DNA of 64,000 nt from Phocoenobacter atlanticus (GTDB taxonomy: Bacteria; Pseudomonadota; Gammaproteobacteria; Enterobacterales; Pasteurellaceae). A program made the position numbers and the translations under genes. Location: NCBI RefSeq assembly GCF_030764225.1, contig NZ_JASAXH010000002.1; one strand, 5' to 3'. A model generated the notes under the pieces. That model saw nothing but the letters and a program-made list of their open reading frames with translations. It was not told where the DNA came from and made no database searches. Of the stretch, positions 44,892 through 53,561 are shown piece after piece. Each line of letters opens with the position of its first letter. The stretch's first letter is position 1.

Positions 44892-47800
44892 ATGACATTT
44901 AATTTACACTTTAAGTTACCCCAGATCACAGAAAAACATCAAGATCATCAAATATTAGGCAATCTCGTTGGACATTCCGATACTCTTGCAATCGCAGAAG
45001 CAGCACAGCAATTTAATGGTGTAAGCATCGTTGTGACGCCAGATATTCAAACTGCATTGCGTTTAGAAAGCAGTTTGCCACAATTTAGTTCGCTACCTGT
45101 TCAGCTTTTTCCTGATTGGGAAACCTTGCCTTACGATAATTTTTCGCCTCATCAAGAGATTATTTCCAACCGCTTATCAGCACTATTTCAACTTCAACAG
45201 GGCAACAAGCAGATTTTTTTACTGCCTATCCACACCTTGCTACAAAAAATTTGTCCGCCAAGTTATTTAGGTAATAATGTCTTTTTAATTAACAAAGGCG
45301 ACCGTTTTTCAATTAGTCAATTACGCTTACAGCTTGAAAATGCAGGCTATCGGGGTGTTGAACAAGTGTTAGAATATGGCGAATATACGGTGCGAGGCTC
45401 AATTCTTGACCTGTATCCAATGGGAAGTGATGAGCCATTTCGCTTAGATTTTTTTGATGATGAAATTGATTCCATTCGTACCTTTGATGTGGATACGCAA
45501 CGCACGATTCAAGAAATTGAAAAAATTGATTTATTACCCGCTCACGAATTTCCAACCGATGAGCAAGGCATTGAATTTTTCAGAAAAAAATTCCGAGAAA
45601 CCTTTGCGGAAATTCGCCGAGAGCCAGAGCATATTTATCAGCAAGTGAGCAAAGGTGTGTTAAATGCGGGGATTGAATATTGGCAACCACTTTTCTTTGA
45701 AGAAATGGCGTCACTGTTTGATTATCTTCCTAAAAACAGCCTGTTTATTACCTTTGATAAAATCGCTGAAAAAGCGGAGTTATTTCAAAAGGACACCCAA
45801 AATCGTTTTGAAAATCATCGTGTTGATCCAATGCGTCCACTTTTAGAACCGAGTGAACTATGGTTTAAAATGGACGAGATCAACCGTCATTTAAAAAATT
45901 ATCCACGTTTAACACTAACCACAGAAAAAATCCGTCAATCAGTTGCAAAAACTAATGCAAATCTGACCGCTTTACCTGATGTTGCGATAACCTCTAGCCA
46001 AAAAAATATCTTTAAAAATTTTGAAGATTTTTACACAAATTTTAACGGCAAAATTCTCTTTTCAGTGGAAACACAAGGGCGACGTGAAACCTTACTCGAT
46101 TTGATCGCACCGTTAAATATCAAACCAAAACAAATCACTTCCCTTGATGAAATCAATGAACCATTTAGCTTAATGATTGGCTCATTGGATCAAGGTTTTA
46201 TTTTAGAACAAAAAAATAGTGAAAATGCAAGCGGTCGATTTTTAGCAATAATTTGCGAAACGGATCTACTCGGCGAAAAAGTCCATCAAAAAACATATAG
46301 AGAAAAAAATCGTAGCACGGTTAATCCTGATACGGTGGTACGCAACCTTGCCGAGCTAAAAATCGGACAACCTGTCGTACATTTAGAAAATGGAGTCGGT
46401 CGTTACAATGGATTAGTAACCTTAGACACGGGTGGTATAACCGCAGAATACCTGATTTTGCAATACGCAGGCGATTCTAAATTGTATGTGCCTGTTTCCT
46501 CATTACATTTAATCAGCCGTTATATTGGCGGAACGGACGACAACGCGCCTTTACATAAGCTAGGTAGTGAAGCGTGGGCAAAATCACGTCAAAAAGCGGC
46601 GGAAAAAATTCGTGATGTAGCGGCAGAATTACTTGATGTTTATGCAAAACGAGAAACAAAAAAAGGATTTGCATATCAATATGATAAAGAGCTTTATAAG
46701 CAGTTTAGTGCCACTTTCCCTTTTGAAGAAACCGAAGATCAACAACTGGCAATCAATGCGGTTATCAGCGATATGTGCCAACCAAAAGCGATGGATCGCT
46801 TAGTGTGTGGTGATGTGGGCTTTGGTAAAACAGAAGTGGCAATGCGAGCCACATTCTTAGCCGTAATGAACAGCAAGCAGGTGGCAGTATTAGTGCCAAC
46901 AACCTTGCTTGCTCAACAACATTTTGAAAATTTCAAAGATCGTTTTGCCGATTTCCCTGTTAATGTAGAGATGATTTCTCGTTTTAAAACCGCAAAAGAA
47001 CAAAAAGCAATTTTAGAAAAAGTTGCCGATGGGCAAGTGGACATTCTGGTTGGCACCCATAAATTATTACAAGATGATGTTAAATTTAAGGATCTTGGCT
47101 TACTTATCATTGATGAAGAGCACCGTTTTGGGGTACGACAAAAAGAGAAAATCAAACAATTACGAGCCAATGTGGATATTCTAACCTTGACAGCCACGCC
47201 AATTCCTCGAACTTTAAATATGGCATTTAATGGCATTCGTGATCTATCTATTATCGCTAGTCCACCCGCTCGCCGTTTAAGTACCAAAACCTTTGTGCGA
47301 CAAAATGATGAAAGCGTGATTAAAGAGGCAGTATTGCGTGAAATTTTACGTGGCGGACAGGTTTATTACCTTCATAATGATGTCGCCACCATTGAAAATT
47401 GTGCCGATAAATTAGCAGAATTAGTCCCAGAAGCACGTATTGTTATTGGACACGGACAAATGCGAGAACGTGATTTAGAACGTGTGATGAGTGATTTTTA
47501 TCATCAGCGTTTTAATGTACTGGTTTGCTCAACCATTATCGAAACAGGGATTGACGTTCCAACAGCAAACACCATTATTATTGAACGTGCCGATAAGTTC
47601 GGTTTAGCCCAACTTCATCAATTACGAGGACGAGTAGGGCGTTCACATCATCAAGCCTATGCCTATTTATTAACACCACCGATTAAAACCTTAACCAAAG
47701 ATGCAAAAAAACGCCTAGAAGCCTTAGAAACGTTAGATAGCTTAGGGGCAGGATTTATGCTAGCCACCCAAGATTTAGAAATTCGAGGAGCGGGCGAATT

Positions 47801-48362
47801 GCTGGGTAGTGAACAAAGTGGACAAATTAGCTCGATTGGTTTCTCCCTTTATATGGATTTACTCGAAAATGCAGTGCAAGCTCTAAAAGATGGACGAGAA
47901 CCAACCTTAGATGAAATTACGCAGCAACAGGTTGAAATTGAATTACGAGTTTCTGCGTTGTTACCTGATGATTATGTGCCTGATGTGAATATGCGATTAT
48001 CTTTTTATAAACGCATTGCCAGTGCAGAAAATAGTCGAGAATTAAAAGATCTCAAAATAGAGTTAATCGATCGTTTTGGATTATTACCAAAAGCGACAAA
48101 GAATTTATTCCAAATTACCCAACTTCGCCATATAGCTAAACAACTTGAACTGAAAAAAGTAGAAGCTGGAATAAATGGCGGTTATTTAGAATTTAAAGAA
48201 ACAGCAACGCCAGATCCAATGAAATTTTTAGCATTAATACAGTCTGATAAACAAGTTTATCAGTTTGATGGACCATTTAAGTTTAAATTTAATACCACGT
48301 TGAAAGAATCAGATGAAAGATTAACCTTTGTTACTCAATTATTAAATAATATTATTGATTAA
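44892..48362 (+). CDS. mfd: Transcription-repair coupling factor Mfd
   Basis: 1156-aa ATP-dependent translocase that removes stalled RNA polymerase and recruits UvrA. Layout: UvrB-like N-terminal region (about 1-340), RNA-polymerase interaction domain near 480-560 (VVHLENGVGRYNGL), RecG-like helicase with Walker A GDVGFGKTEVAMRA (about 634) and DEEH box IIDEEHRFGV, and C-terminal autoinhibitory domain. Full length. Confidence 0.97.
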   Translation: MTFNLHFKLPQITEKHQDHQILGNLVGHSDTLAIAEAAQQFNGVSIVVTPDIQTALRLESSLPQFSSLPVQLFPDWETLPYDNFSPHQEIISNRLSALFQLQQGNKQIFLLPIHTLLQKICPPSYLGNNVFLINKGDRFSISQLRLQLENAGYRGVEQVLEYGEYTVRGSILDLYPMGSDEPFRLDFFDDEIDSIRTFDVDTQRTIQEIEKIDLLPAHEFPTDEQGIEFFRKKFRETFAEIRREPEHIYQQVSKGVLNAGIEYWQPLFFEEMASLFDYLPKNSLFITFDKIAEKAELFQKDTQNRFENHRVDPMRPLLEPSELWFKMDEINRHLKNYPRLTLTTEKIRQSVAKTNANLTALPDVAITSSQKNIFKNFEDFYTNFNGKILFSVETQGRRETLLDLIAPLNIKPKQITSLDEINEPFSLMIGSLDQGFILEQKNSENASGRFLAIICETDLLGEKVHQKTYREKNRSTVNPDTVVRNLAELKIGQPVVHLENGVGRYNGLVTLDTGGITAEYLILQYAGDSKLYVPVSSLHLISRYIGGTDDNAPLHKLGSEAWAKSRQKAAEKIRDVAAELLDVYAKRETKKGFAYQYDKELYKQFSATFPFEETEDQQLAINAVISDMCQPKAMDRLVCGDVGFGKTEVAMRATFLAVMNSKQVAVLVPTTLLAQQHFENFKDRFADFPVNVEMISRFKTAKEQKAILEKVADGQVDILVGTHKLLQDDVKFKDLGLLIIDEEHRFGVRQKEKIKQLRANVDILTLTATPIPRTLNMAFNGIRDLSIIASPPARRLSTKTFVRQNDESVIKEAVLREILRGGQVYYLHNDVATIENCADKLAELVPEARIVIGHGQMRERDLERVMSDFYHQRFNVLVCSTIIETGIDVPTANTIIIERADKFGLAQLHQLRGRVGRSHHQAYAYLLTPPIKTLTKDAKKRLEALETLDSLGAGFMLATQDLEIRGAGELLGSEQSGQISSIGFSLYMDLLENAVQALKDGREPTLDEITQQQVEIELRVSALLPDDYVPDVNMRLSFYKRIASAENSRELKDLKIELIDRFGLLPKATKNLFQITQLRHIAKQLELKKVEAGINGGYLEFKETATPDPMKFLALIQSDKQVYQFDGPFKFKFNTTLKESDERLTFVTQLLNNIID

Positions 48363-48439
48363 TAGCGGTATGATTTTGTTCGTTTTTTGCAAAAATGGGC
48401 TAAAGTTTAAACTAATAAAACAATTTTTTTAAATAGCAT

Positions 48440-48467
48440 TTGACATCAAGTAATAAATCTCTAAAAT
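48440..48467 (+). promoter_or_regulatory. Promoter of the tRNA cluster
   Basis: TTGACA at 48440-48445, 16-base spacer, TAAAAT at 48462-48467, about 40 bases upstream of the first tRNA. Confidence 0.65.
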
Positions 48468-48480
48468 ACGCAATCAATGA

Positions 48481-48503
48481 AACGCTACTGAATAAGTGGC
48501 GTT
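48481..48503 (+). terminator. Terminator-like hairpin just before the first tRNA
   Basis: AACGCTACT-gaata-AGTGGCGTT with a T6 run, ending two bases before tRNA-Gly. It falls downstream of the tRNA promoter, so it could serve as mfd terminator, tRNA leader structure or RNase processing site. Confidence 0.55.
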
Positions 48504-48508
48504 TTTTA

Positions 48509-48584
<76 letters not shown>

Positions 48585-48598
48585 TTTTAAAATACGTT

Positions 48599-48685
48599 GC
48601 CCGAGTGGTGAAATCGGTAGACACAAGGGATTTAAAATCCCTCGGCTTTCGGGCTGTGGCGGTTCAAGTCCGCCCTCGGGCACCA
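48599..48685 (+). tRNA. tRNA-Leu(TAA), copy 1
   Basis: 87-base type II tRNA with long variable arm (CTCGGCTTTCGGGCTGT area) and encoded CCA. Acceptor arms GCCCGAG/CTCGGGC, anticodon stem AGGGA/TCCCT with loop TTTAAAA, anticodon TAA. Confidence 0.95.
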
Positions 48686-48715
48686 TTTTTAAAATGAACA
48701 ACATACCAAGATATT

Positions 48716-48791
<76 letters not shown>

Positions 48792-48804
48792 TTTTAAACG
48801 CATT

Positions 48805-48891
48805 GCCCGAGTGGTGAAATCGGTAGACACAAGGGATTTAAAATCCCTCGGCTTTCGGGCTGTGGCGGTTCAAGTCCGCCCTCGGGCACCA
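48805..48891 (+). tRNA. tRNA-Leu(TAA), copy 2
   Basis: Identical to copy 1. It is the last gene before an accessory block, and tRNA-Leu 3' ends are common integration sites; I found no repeat of its 3' end at the other side of the block. Confidence 0.95.
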
Positions 48892-48926
48892 TTTTAATCT
48901 TATCAATAGATTGAAAAAAAGAAGAT

Positions 48927-48942
48927 AGCACCTTAAGGTGCT
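48927..48942 (+). terminator. Terminator of the tRNA cluster
   Basis: AGCACCTT-AAGGTGCT directly followed by TTTTT. Confidence 0.85.
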
Positions 48943-49133
48943 TTTTTGTTGCCTAAAATTTGTCTTCTGTCAAAACAGACTTAATTTTCCTTACTGTTAC
49001 TCTATCTCTTATTAGCTAAATATAGATAAAGTGCATTATACTCATATTCTTCTGTAATCTTGTTCGTCTTACTTTATAGGTTTTATGATATTTGCACTTT
49101 AAAATTATATTTTGCTACAACAACGAAGTCTTA

Positions 49134-49835
49134 TTATTTTGGTTTATTAATAATTATGCTAATAGATTTTGGAGAGATAATTTCTTTAATTCCATCAGAT
49201 GTTTTATAAGCAACATAAGCTCGTCTCCAATTCAAATTTGGAAGTTCTTTAAATCCTAACTGGCTTGCTTTGTCAATTAGATCATTATGTTTCTTCACTG
49301 CATCATGAGAAACTACCGCCCAAAATAATCCTTGTTTATTTAGAAATTCTATTCGTTGTAAAAATCTTTCAAAGGCATCTTTACTTGCATAAACATCAAA
49401 TTTTTCCACACTAGGCTCTTCATTCTTATTATTAAATATAAGTAAATTCAATCCTCTTCCCAAAGAATAAGTTTTATTACCAACCCGAATTTTACTATGT
49501 ATAGTTTGCGATGTTATATATTCTGAAGAAATAAGTTGTATTTCATTTTTATTCAGTTTTGGTAGATTTATATTCGTCTTAGGTGTGTTTGGTTTATATG
49601 GTAATAAAAAACTCGCTACAGTATCATGATTATTAAGAAGAGATTCAATATCATTTTGTGAATATTGAATTCTGTCTCCTTTTTTCACTATATTAGTAGC
49701 ATAAGCGTCTCCTAAATAAGAAGTAAACTTCTTGTCTTTATACTTAATAAATAAATGGTATTGAAGGCTTCCTTTATTTTTATTTAATTGCTGTTTTAGT
49801 GGTTTGATCTTAGATGATGATGTTAAAAACTTCAT
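49134..49835 (-). CDS. Protein with an ILEI/FAM3-like C-terminal domain
   Basis: The C-terminal 105 residues read GRGLNLLIFNNKNE, KFDVYASKDAFERFL, FWAVVSHDAVKKHN, LGFKELPNLNWRRAYVAYK: the order of the interleukin-like EMT inducer (ILEI/FAM3, PANDER-like) fold. The N-terminal 120 residues, basic and with YHLFIKYKDKKFTSYLGD, are not recognised. No signal peptide. The ATG at 49835 gives 233 aa; a TTG at 49883 would add 16. Bacterial members of this domain exist, but their roles are unknown. It is AT-rich and lies with a toxin-antitoxin pair next to tRNA genes, so likely acquired. Domain call is by recalled motif, moderate certainty. Confidence 0.6.
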   Translation of the reverse strand: MKFLTSSSKIKPLKQQLNKNKGSLQYHLFIKYKDKKFTSYLGDAYATNIVKKGDRIQYSQNDIESLLNNHDTVASFLLPYKPNTPKTNINLPKLNKNEIQLISSEYITSQTIHSKIRVGNKTYSLGRGLNLLIFNNKNEEPSVEKFDVYASKDAFERFLQRIEFLNKQGLFWAVVSHDAVKKHNDLIDKASQLGFKELPNLNWRRAYVAYKTSDGIKEIISPKSISIIINKPK

Positions 49836-49890
49836 ATTTTTATAGTCTCTATCTAGTTTGAAGAAAATGTTTCTTGCAGACAAAGAATAA

Positions 49891-49932
49891 TACGCTGTAA
49901 AGTATATATAACAAAATATACTTTACAGCGTA
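49891..49932. repeat. 17-base-pair perfect hairpin
   Basis: Arms TACGCTGTAAAGTATAT and its exact complement around an 8-base loop. It follows the GNAT toxin stop by about 28 bases on the minus strand and is flanked by T/A-rich sequence both ways (TATTTTTG on plus, TTATTCTTTG on minus), so it may terminate transcription in both directions. It contains two inverted copies of TATACTTTA, also present in the antitoxin promoter region. Confidence 0.75.
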
Positions 49933-49959
49933 TTTTTGTATGAAATTTAATTAGTTGTT

Positions 49960-50460
49960 TTATTTGATGTTTTTTATAGTGCTAAAAGGTAAAATTAAAG
50001 ACAATGGTTTATCAGGCAATGAAATTGCCCCAAATTTACTATACCATTTGGCAACATCATCATCCTTAGCCTCAATTAAAAGTCCTATTCCTCCGACTTC
50101 TTCAGAAACCTTAATGCAACGTTCTATTGCCTTATAAAGTAATACTCCGCCTATACCTTTATTTTGCTCCGAAACATCTACGCCTAAGCGAGCAAGAATG
50201 AATAACGGTACTTGATGACGACTTAATCCTTTTTGAAAGGATTTAGGTATTTGATTATATTCTATAGATGTTAATGTAATAGAATAAAAGCCTATAATCT
50301 TTTTTGTTTCTTTGTCTAAGGTTAAATAAGTTTTAGCTGTCCCTTTTTTATGAGATTGACCAGCATAGCAACGTAGAAACGTATTTAGCTCTTCATTTCC
50401 ACAATCAAAGTTCTTACGATTGTGAGCTTTATCTAAAGGCTCCTCAATATATTTAGGCAT
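49960..50460 (-). CDS. GNAT-family acetyltransferase toxin (TacT/AtaT-like)
   Basis: 166 aa. In studied relatives this toxin acetylates aminoacyl-tRNA and blocks translation. The N-terminal FDCGNEELNTFLRCYAGQ is typical of TacT/AtaT-like toxins; acetyl-CoA loop is QNKGIGGVLL (about 104-113), preceded by LARLGVD, and the C-terminal KWYSKFGA carries the tyrosine expected to help catalysis. ATG overlaps the end of the antitoxin by 8 bases. Intact. Which tRNA it would target cannot be told. Confidence 0.88.
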   Translation of the reverse strand: MPKYIEEPLDKAHNRKNFDCGNEELNTFLRCYAGQSHKKGTAKTYLTLDKETKKIIGFYSITLTSIEYNQIPKSFQKGLSRHQVPLFILARLGVDVSEQNKGIGGVLLYKAIERCIKVSEEVGGIGLLIEAKDDDVAKWYSKFGAISLPDKPLSLILPFSTIKNIK

Positions 50461-50737
50461 CGTATAAATCCTGAGCTGTTTTAGCAGCTTTCATTAAACG
50501 TTCATTTGGAGCTGGAGGATTATCAAGCAAGTCCATTATAAATGCTAAGTCATTCTTTGATAGTGATGACTCCTCGTGTTCTTTGACAATCTCTTTAGCA
50601 TTATATAGTACGTGTTTAAGGACAAAATCAGTAATCGTTGTTTTAGATAATAATGTTGCTTTTTGTAGTATTTCTTTATCATCACGACTAATACGAATAG
50701 ATATTCTATCACTTGTTGTATTTATTGCTCTAGCCAT
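50453..50737 (-). CDS. DUF1778 ribbon-helix-helix antitoxin (TacA/AtaR-like)
   Basis: 94 aa. N-terminal ribbon-helix-helix DNA-binding segment (DRISIRISRDDKEILQKA) and a flexible C-terminal tail that would cover the toxin (AFIMDLLDNPPAPNERLMKA). MARAIN at 50737 with AAGGAGATCAG upstream is chosen over the earlier TTG. It should bind the toxin and repress the operon from the TATACTTTA-containing stretch at about 50773-50790. Confidence 0.87.
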   Translation of the reverse strand: MARAINTTSDRISIRISRDDKEILQKATLLSKTTITDFVLKHVLYNAKEIVKEHEESSLSKNDLAFIMDLLDNPPAPNERLMKAAKTAQDLYDA

Positions 50738-50842
50738 TCTGATCTCCTTGTGTGCTTTCAATTAGTACAAGTTAATATATACTTTATTTATTGTATTGGC
50801 AAGTCGTTATAATATTATTAATTAAACAATTTATCAGCTCTA

Positions 50843-50884
50843 CAGGGCAAGATCATACTTTAATTAAAGTATGATCTTGCCCTG
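50843..50884. repeat. 42-base perfect palindrome without loop
   Basis: The left arm starts CAGGGCAAGATCATACTTT and meets its exact complement at a central TTAA. It stands between divergent transcription units. Perfect loopless palindromes of this length are unusual because they tend to be lost at replication. Confidence 0.9.
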
Positions 50885-50967
50885 AATCAATCGTTAAAAG
50901 TATGTGGTTACCTGGGATTTTATGGCGTTGATATAAAATAAAAACTTTCTTTTTTGCTCAAAATCAT

Positions 50968-50973
50968 TATAAT
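50968..50973 (+). promoter_or_regulatory. Likely -10 box of rplY
   Basis: TATAAT, about 118 bases before the rplY ATG; no good -35 partner (the T-rich CTTTCTTTTT lies at about the right distance). It implies a long 5' leader. Confidence 0.5.
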
Positions 50974-51053
50974 GCTGGTCTGCTGTTTTTCTAATGTTAA
51001 ACAGTGATGAATTTAGGGAAGTAGTTGGGTCGCCTGCTACTTTTGTCTTTAAT

Positions 51054-51069
51054 GGAACAATAATGTTCC
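51054..51069 (+). promoter_or_regulatory. Hairpin in the rplY leader
   Basis: GGAACA-ataa-TGTTCC ends 21 bases before the ATG. L25 is known to repress its own gene in enteric bacteria, so this leader structure is a candidate site; the ribosome site (ATGAGAATAA) lies just beyond it. Confidence 0.45.
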
Positions 51070-51090
51070 TTATTATATGAGAATAAAAAA

Positions 51091-51378
51091 ATGTCATTTA
51101 CATTTGAAGCTGAAGTTCGTTCAACGCAAGGTACGGGTGCGAGCCGCCGTCTGCGTCATAATCATCAAGTTCCTGCTATTATTTATGGTGGTAATGCAGA
51201 AGCTGTTGCGATCACACTAGATCACGATAAAGTAAACAATGCACAATTTGATGATTCATTTTATAGTGAAGTTTTAACACTTAAATTGGCTGGTAAAGAA
51301 GAGAAGGTAAAAATTCAAGCAATTCAACGCCATCCGACCAAACCAAAATTATTACACTTAGATTTCAAAAGAGTTTAA
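51091..51378 (+). CDS. rplY: 50S ribosomal protein L25
   Basis: 95-aa single-domain L25 (E. coli type) that binds loop E of 5S rRNA. TFEAEVRSTQGTGASRRLR at the start and KVKIQAIQRHPTKPKLLHLD near the end identify it. Single gene with its own terminator. Confidence 0.96.
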   Translation: MSFTFEAEVRSTQGTGASRRLRHNHQVPAIIYGGNAEAVAITLDHDKVNNAQFDDSFYSEVLTLKLAGKEEKVKIQAIQRHPTKPKLLHLDFKRV

Positions 51379-51410
51379 TTACAACACATAATTTGAGTTT
51401 TAATTTATAA

Positions 51411-51438
51411 AAGACTAAGTTCAAAAGAACTTGGTCTT
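51411..51438 (+). terminator. Terminator after rplY
   Basis: AAGACTAAGTTC-aaaa-GAACTTGGTCTT with one G-T pair, followed by TTTTT. Confidence 0.85.
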
Positions 51439-51563
51439 TTTTATTGAATTTACACTCTGATTTAAAGAATTATTTTTGCAAAAAATGATAAACAAGTGAC
51501 CGCTAGCTCTTCTTACCTTTTTAAATAAATCAGAATAGTATTCAAGGTTTTGTCTAAGTTTAT

Positions 51564-53387
51564 TTACTGAGTGTTAATCCATTTTTTTACATCCTCTAGA
51601 TCTTGCAGCCACTCATTTTTAAGTTGAGTAATCCATATTTGAATATTTTCTTCCCATTCTTGCCCATTATCAACTTGAGCTAACTGGGCGATATTTTGTA
51701 ATGAAGAAAGTCCTACAGAAGATAATGCACCTTTAATTTTGTGTGCTTCTTCCGTGGTGGCTTTTCGCATTTCAGACGTATGAGTTTGTTGCCATTGTTG
51801 ATAATAAGTGGTTAAGTTTTGAATATAATTTGGCATTAATTCTGCAAAGAGTTCAATGTTTTTCATTAATGCGTCTTTACCCATAATATCTAAAAACTCT
51901 TGTAATACTTGAGGATCAAAGTGTAAATTTTGTTCTAAAGGTTTATTCTTTAGCGGTAGGATTTTTTGATCTTTTTGCAAAAATTCATCATCAAAATATT
52001 TATTTAAACAATGGGATAAATCTTCAATAGATAGGGGTTTACGCAACACATCGTCCATTCCTTTCTGTTTATATTCTTCTTTAGTCGGCATTACATTGGC
52101 AGTAAGGGCGACTAAAATAGGTAAATAATCCATTTTATCATTTTCGTAATCTTCAATAAGCTTTTGAGCAATCTCAAACCCTGTGGTATCAGGTAGTTGA
52201 ATATCTAATAAAATAAGATCGTAATAATTATTTTTTATCAATGGATACGTTTCTTCTCCAGACATTGCGACATCGACTTGGCAACCAAATTTTGCTAATA
52301 CGGCACGAGCAACGACGACATTAACTTCAATATCTTCTACCAGTAATACTTTTAAATGATGATGTTGAATATTTTGAGTTTGTTGCATTGTTGTTTCTTC
52401 TGCTTGAATGGTCAGTATAAAAGTCGCGCCTTTCCCAATTTCACTTTCGACAGTAATATTACCGCCCATTAAGGCGGCAATTGTTTTAGATATCGCTAAT
52501 CCAATACCACTACCTTGTGCTTTTTTATCGCAACCTTGTGCTTGGTAGAACATTGTAAAAATTTTACCTTGCTCTGCTTTTGGAATGCCAACCCCATTAT
52601 CTTTTAAACTAAAACTAAATTGATTTTTATTAGATCGTGAAATGGTTAAGTGAATATTGCCATTTTGTGGGGTAAATTTAACCGCATTATTGACAAGGTT
52701 CCATAAAATTTGACTTAAACGTGTGTTATCAACGGTAATAAATTCAGGTAAATCATCATCATAACTAATTTGGAATTTTATTTTTTTTTGTTCTGCCATA
52801 ATTTTAGCAAAGTGAGTTATATTATTAATAATATCTGAGAATGCTACTTGAGTTGGATATAATTCAATACGTTGACTGTCAATTTTTTCTAAGTCAATAA
52901 TATCGCTAAAAATATGACCTAATGAAATAGCACTAATATTAATAGTTTGTAAATAATCGTGTTGCTGTTTTGTGAGGTTAGTCTCTAACAAAATACGACT
53001 TAATCCAATAATACCATTTAAAGGGGTACGCAATTCGTGGCTGATGGTTGCCATTAGTTCAGTTTTATGTTGATTATTTTTTTCAATAATTTCTTTATAA
53101 ATAGAAAGATCGTGAAAAGAGCGTTCGAGTTTAATTCGAGATTTCTCAAGGCGTTCCACTATTAAATTGAAAAAATAAAGGACAAAAGGGGCTGAAATTA
53201 ATCCAAAAATAATGGAACGTAAAATATCTTTGGGGTTGATATATCCTGTAAAGATCATACTCAGTAAACATTGTACAAAAATAGCCGAAGCAGCTAATAC
53301 AAAAAAACCAAGCAGTGCAGATTTTACACGCCCTAAACGTAACACCCAGTTAATGTATCGTTGATTGTAGTGTCTTATATTTGTCAT
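51564..53387 (-). CDS. arcB: Hybrid sensor kinase ArcB (short form)
   Basis: 607 aa against 778 in E. coli. Two N-terminal membrane helices (about 24-46 and 57-77) with a very short periplasmic loop, a short coiled linker with no PAS domain, kinase H-box with H117 (TISHELRTPLNG), ATP-binding boxes (NAVKFTP, DNGVGIP, GSGIGLAI), receiver with D395 (LILLDIQLPD) and Hpt domain with H549 (EEAHKIKGAL). This reduced layout is the one known from H. influenzae ArcB. Phospho-relay ends on ArcA D54. The redox cysteines of the E. coli PAS linker are absent, so quinone sensing must differ. Confidence 0.93.
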   Translation of the reverse strand: MTNIRHYNQRYINWVLRLGRVKSALLGFFVLAASAIFVQCLLSMIFTGYINPKDILRSIIFGLISAPFVLYFFNLIVERLEKSRIKLERSFHDLSIYKEIIEKNNQHKTELMATISHELRTPLNGIIGLSRILLETNLTKQQHDYLQTINISAISLGHIFSDIIDLEKIDSQRIELYPTQVAFSDIINNITHFAKIMAEQKKIKFQISYDDDLPEFITVDNTRLSQILWNLVNNAVKFTPQNGNIHLTISRSNKNQFSFSLKDNGVGIPKAEQGKIFTMFYQAQGCDKKAQGSGIGLAISKTIAALMGGNITVESEIGKGATFILTIQAEETTMQQTQNIQHHHLKVLLVEDIEVNVVVARAVLAKFGCQVDVAMSGEETYPLIKNNYYDLILLDIQLPDTTGFEIAQKLIEDYENDKMDYLPILVALTANVMPTKEEYKQKGMDDVLRKPLSIEDLSHCLNKYFDDEFLQKDQKILPLKNKPLEQNLHFDPQVLQEFLDIMGKDALMKNIELFAELMPNYIQNLTTYYQQWQQTHTSEMRKATTEEAHKIKGALSSVGLSSLQNIAQLAQVDNGQEWEENIQIWITQLKNEWLQDLEDVKKWINTQ

Positions 53388-53502
53388 TATTTTTCCTATG
53401 GTAAAATTACTTTTCTATGCTTATATCTGAATACTTAATAGTGAAAGTCTAGCATAATTAAAGCATAAATTTTTTATAGAAAATAAAAATTTTTCTTGAC
53501 AT

Positions 53503-53526
53503 AGCATTCTAGACGTCTAGAATGCT
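53503..53526. promoter_or_regulatory. MetJ operator in the metNIQ promoter
   Basis: Three 8-base met boxes in a row, AGCATTCT, AGACGTCT (the exact consensus) and AGAATGCT, forming a 24-base perfect palindrome. TTGACA (53496-53501) and TAGAAT (53518-53523), 16 bases apart, place it across the promoter, so MetJ with S-adenosylmethionine would block polymerase. Confidence 0.92.
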
Positions 53527-53561
53527 ATTCATTGATTTGTTTTTAGGGATACATAAAAATT

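Larger units (their letters stand above)
50738..51090. other. Region between the antitoxin and rplY
   Basis: 353 bases. From the left: the toxin-antitoxin promoter and likely operator (TAATATATACTTTATT near 50774), a 42-base perfect palindrome at 50843-50884, a TATAAT at 50968-50973 that suits rplY, and a leader hairpin at 51054-51069. Confidence 0.6.

Noticed and set aside
48805..50884. Integrated element with attachment repeats at tRNA-Leu
   Set aside because: No integrase gene and no copy of the tRNA 3' end at the far side; only an accessory block is supported.
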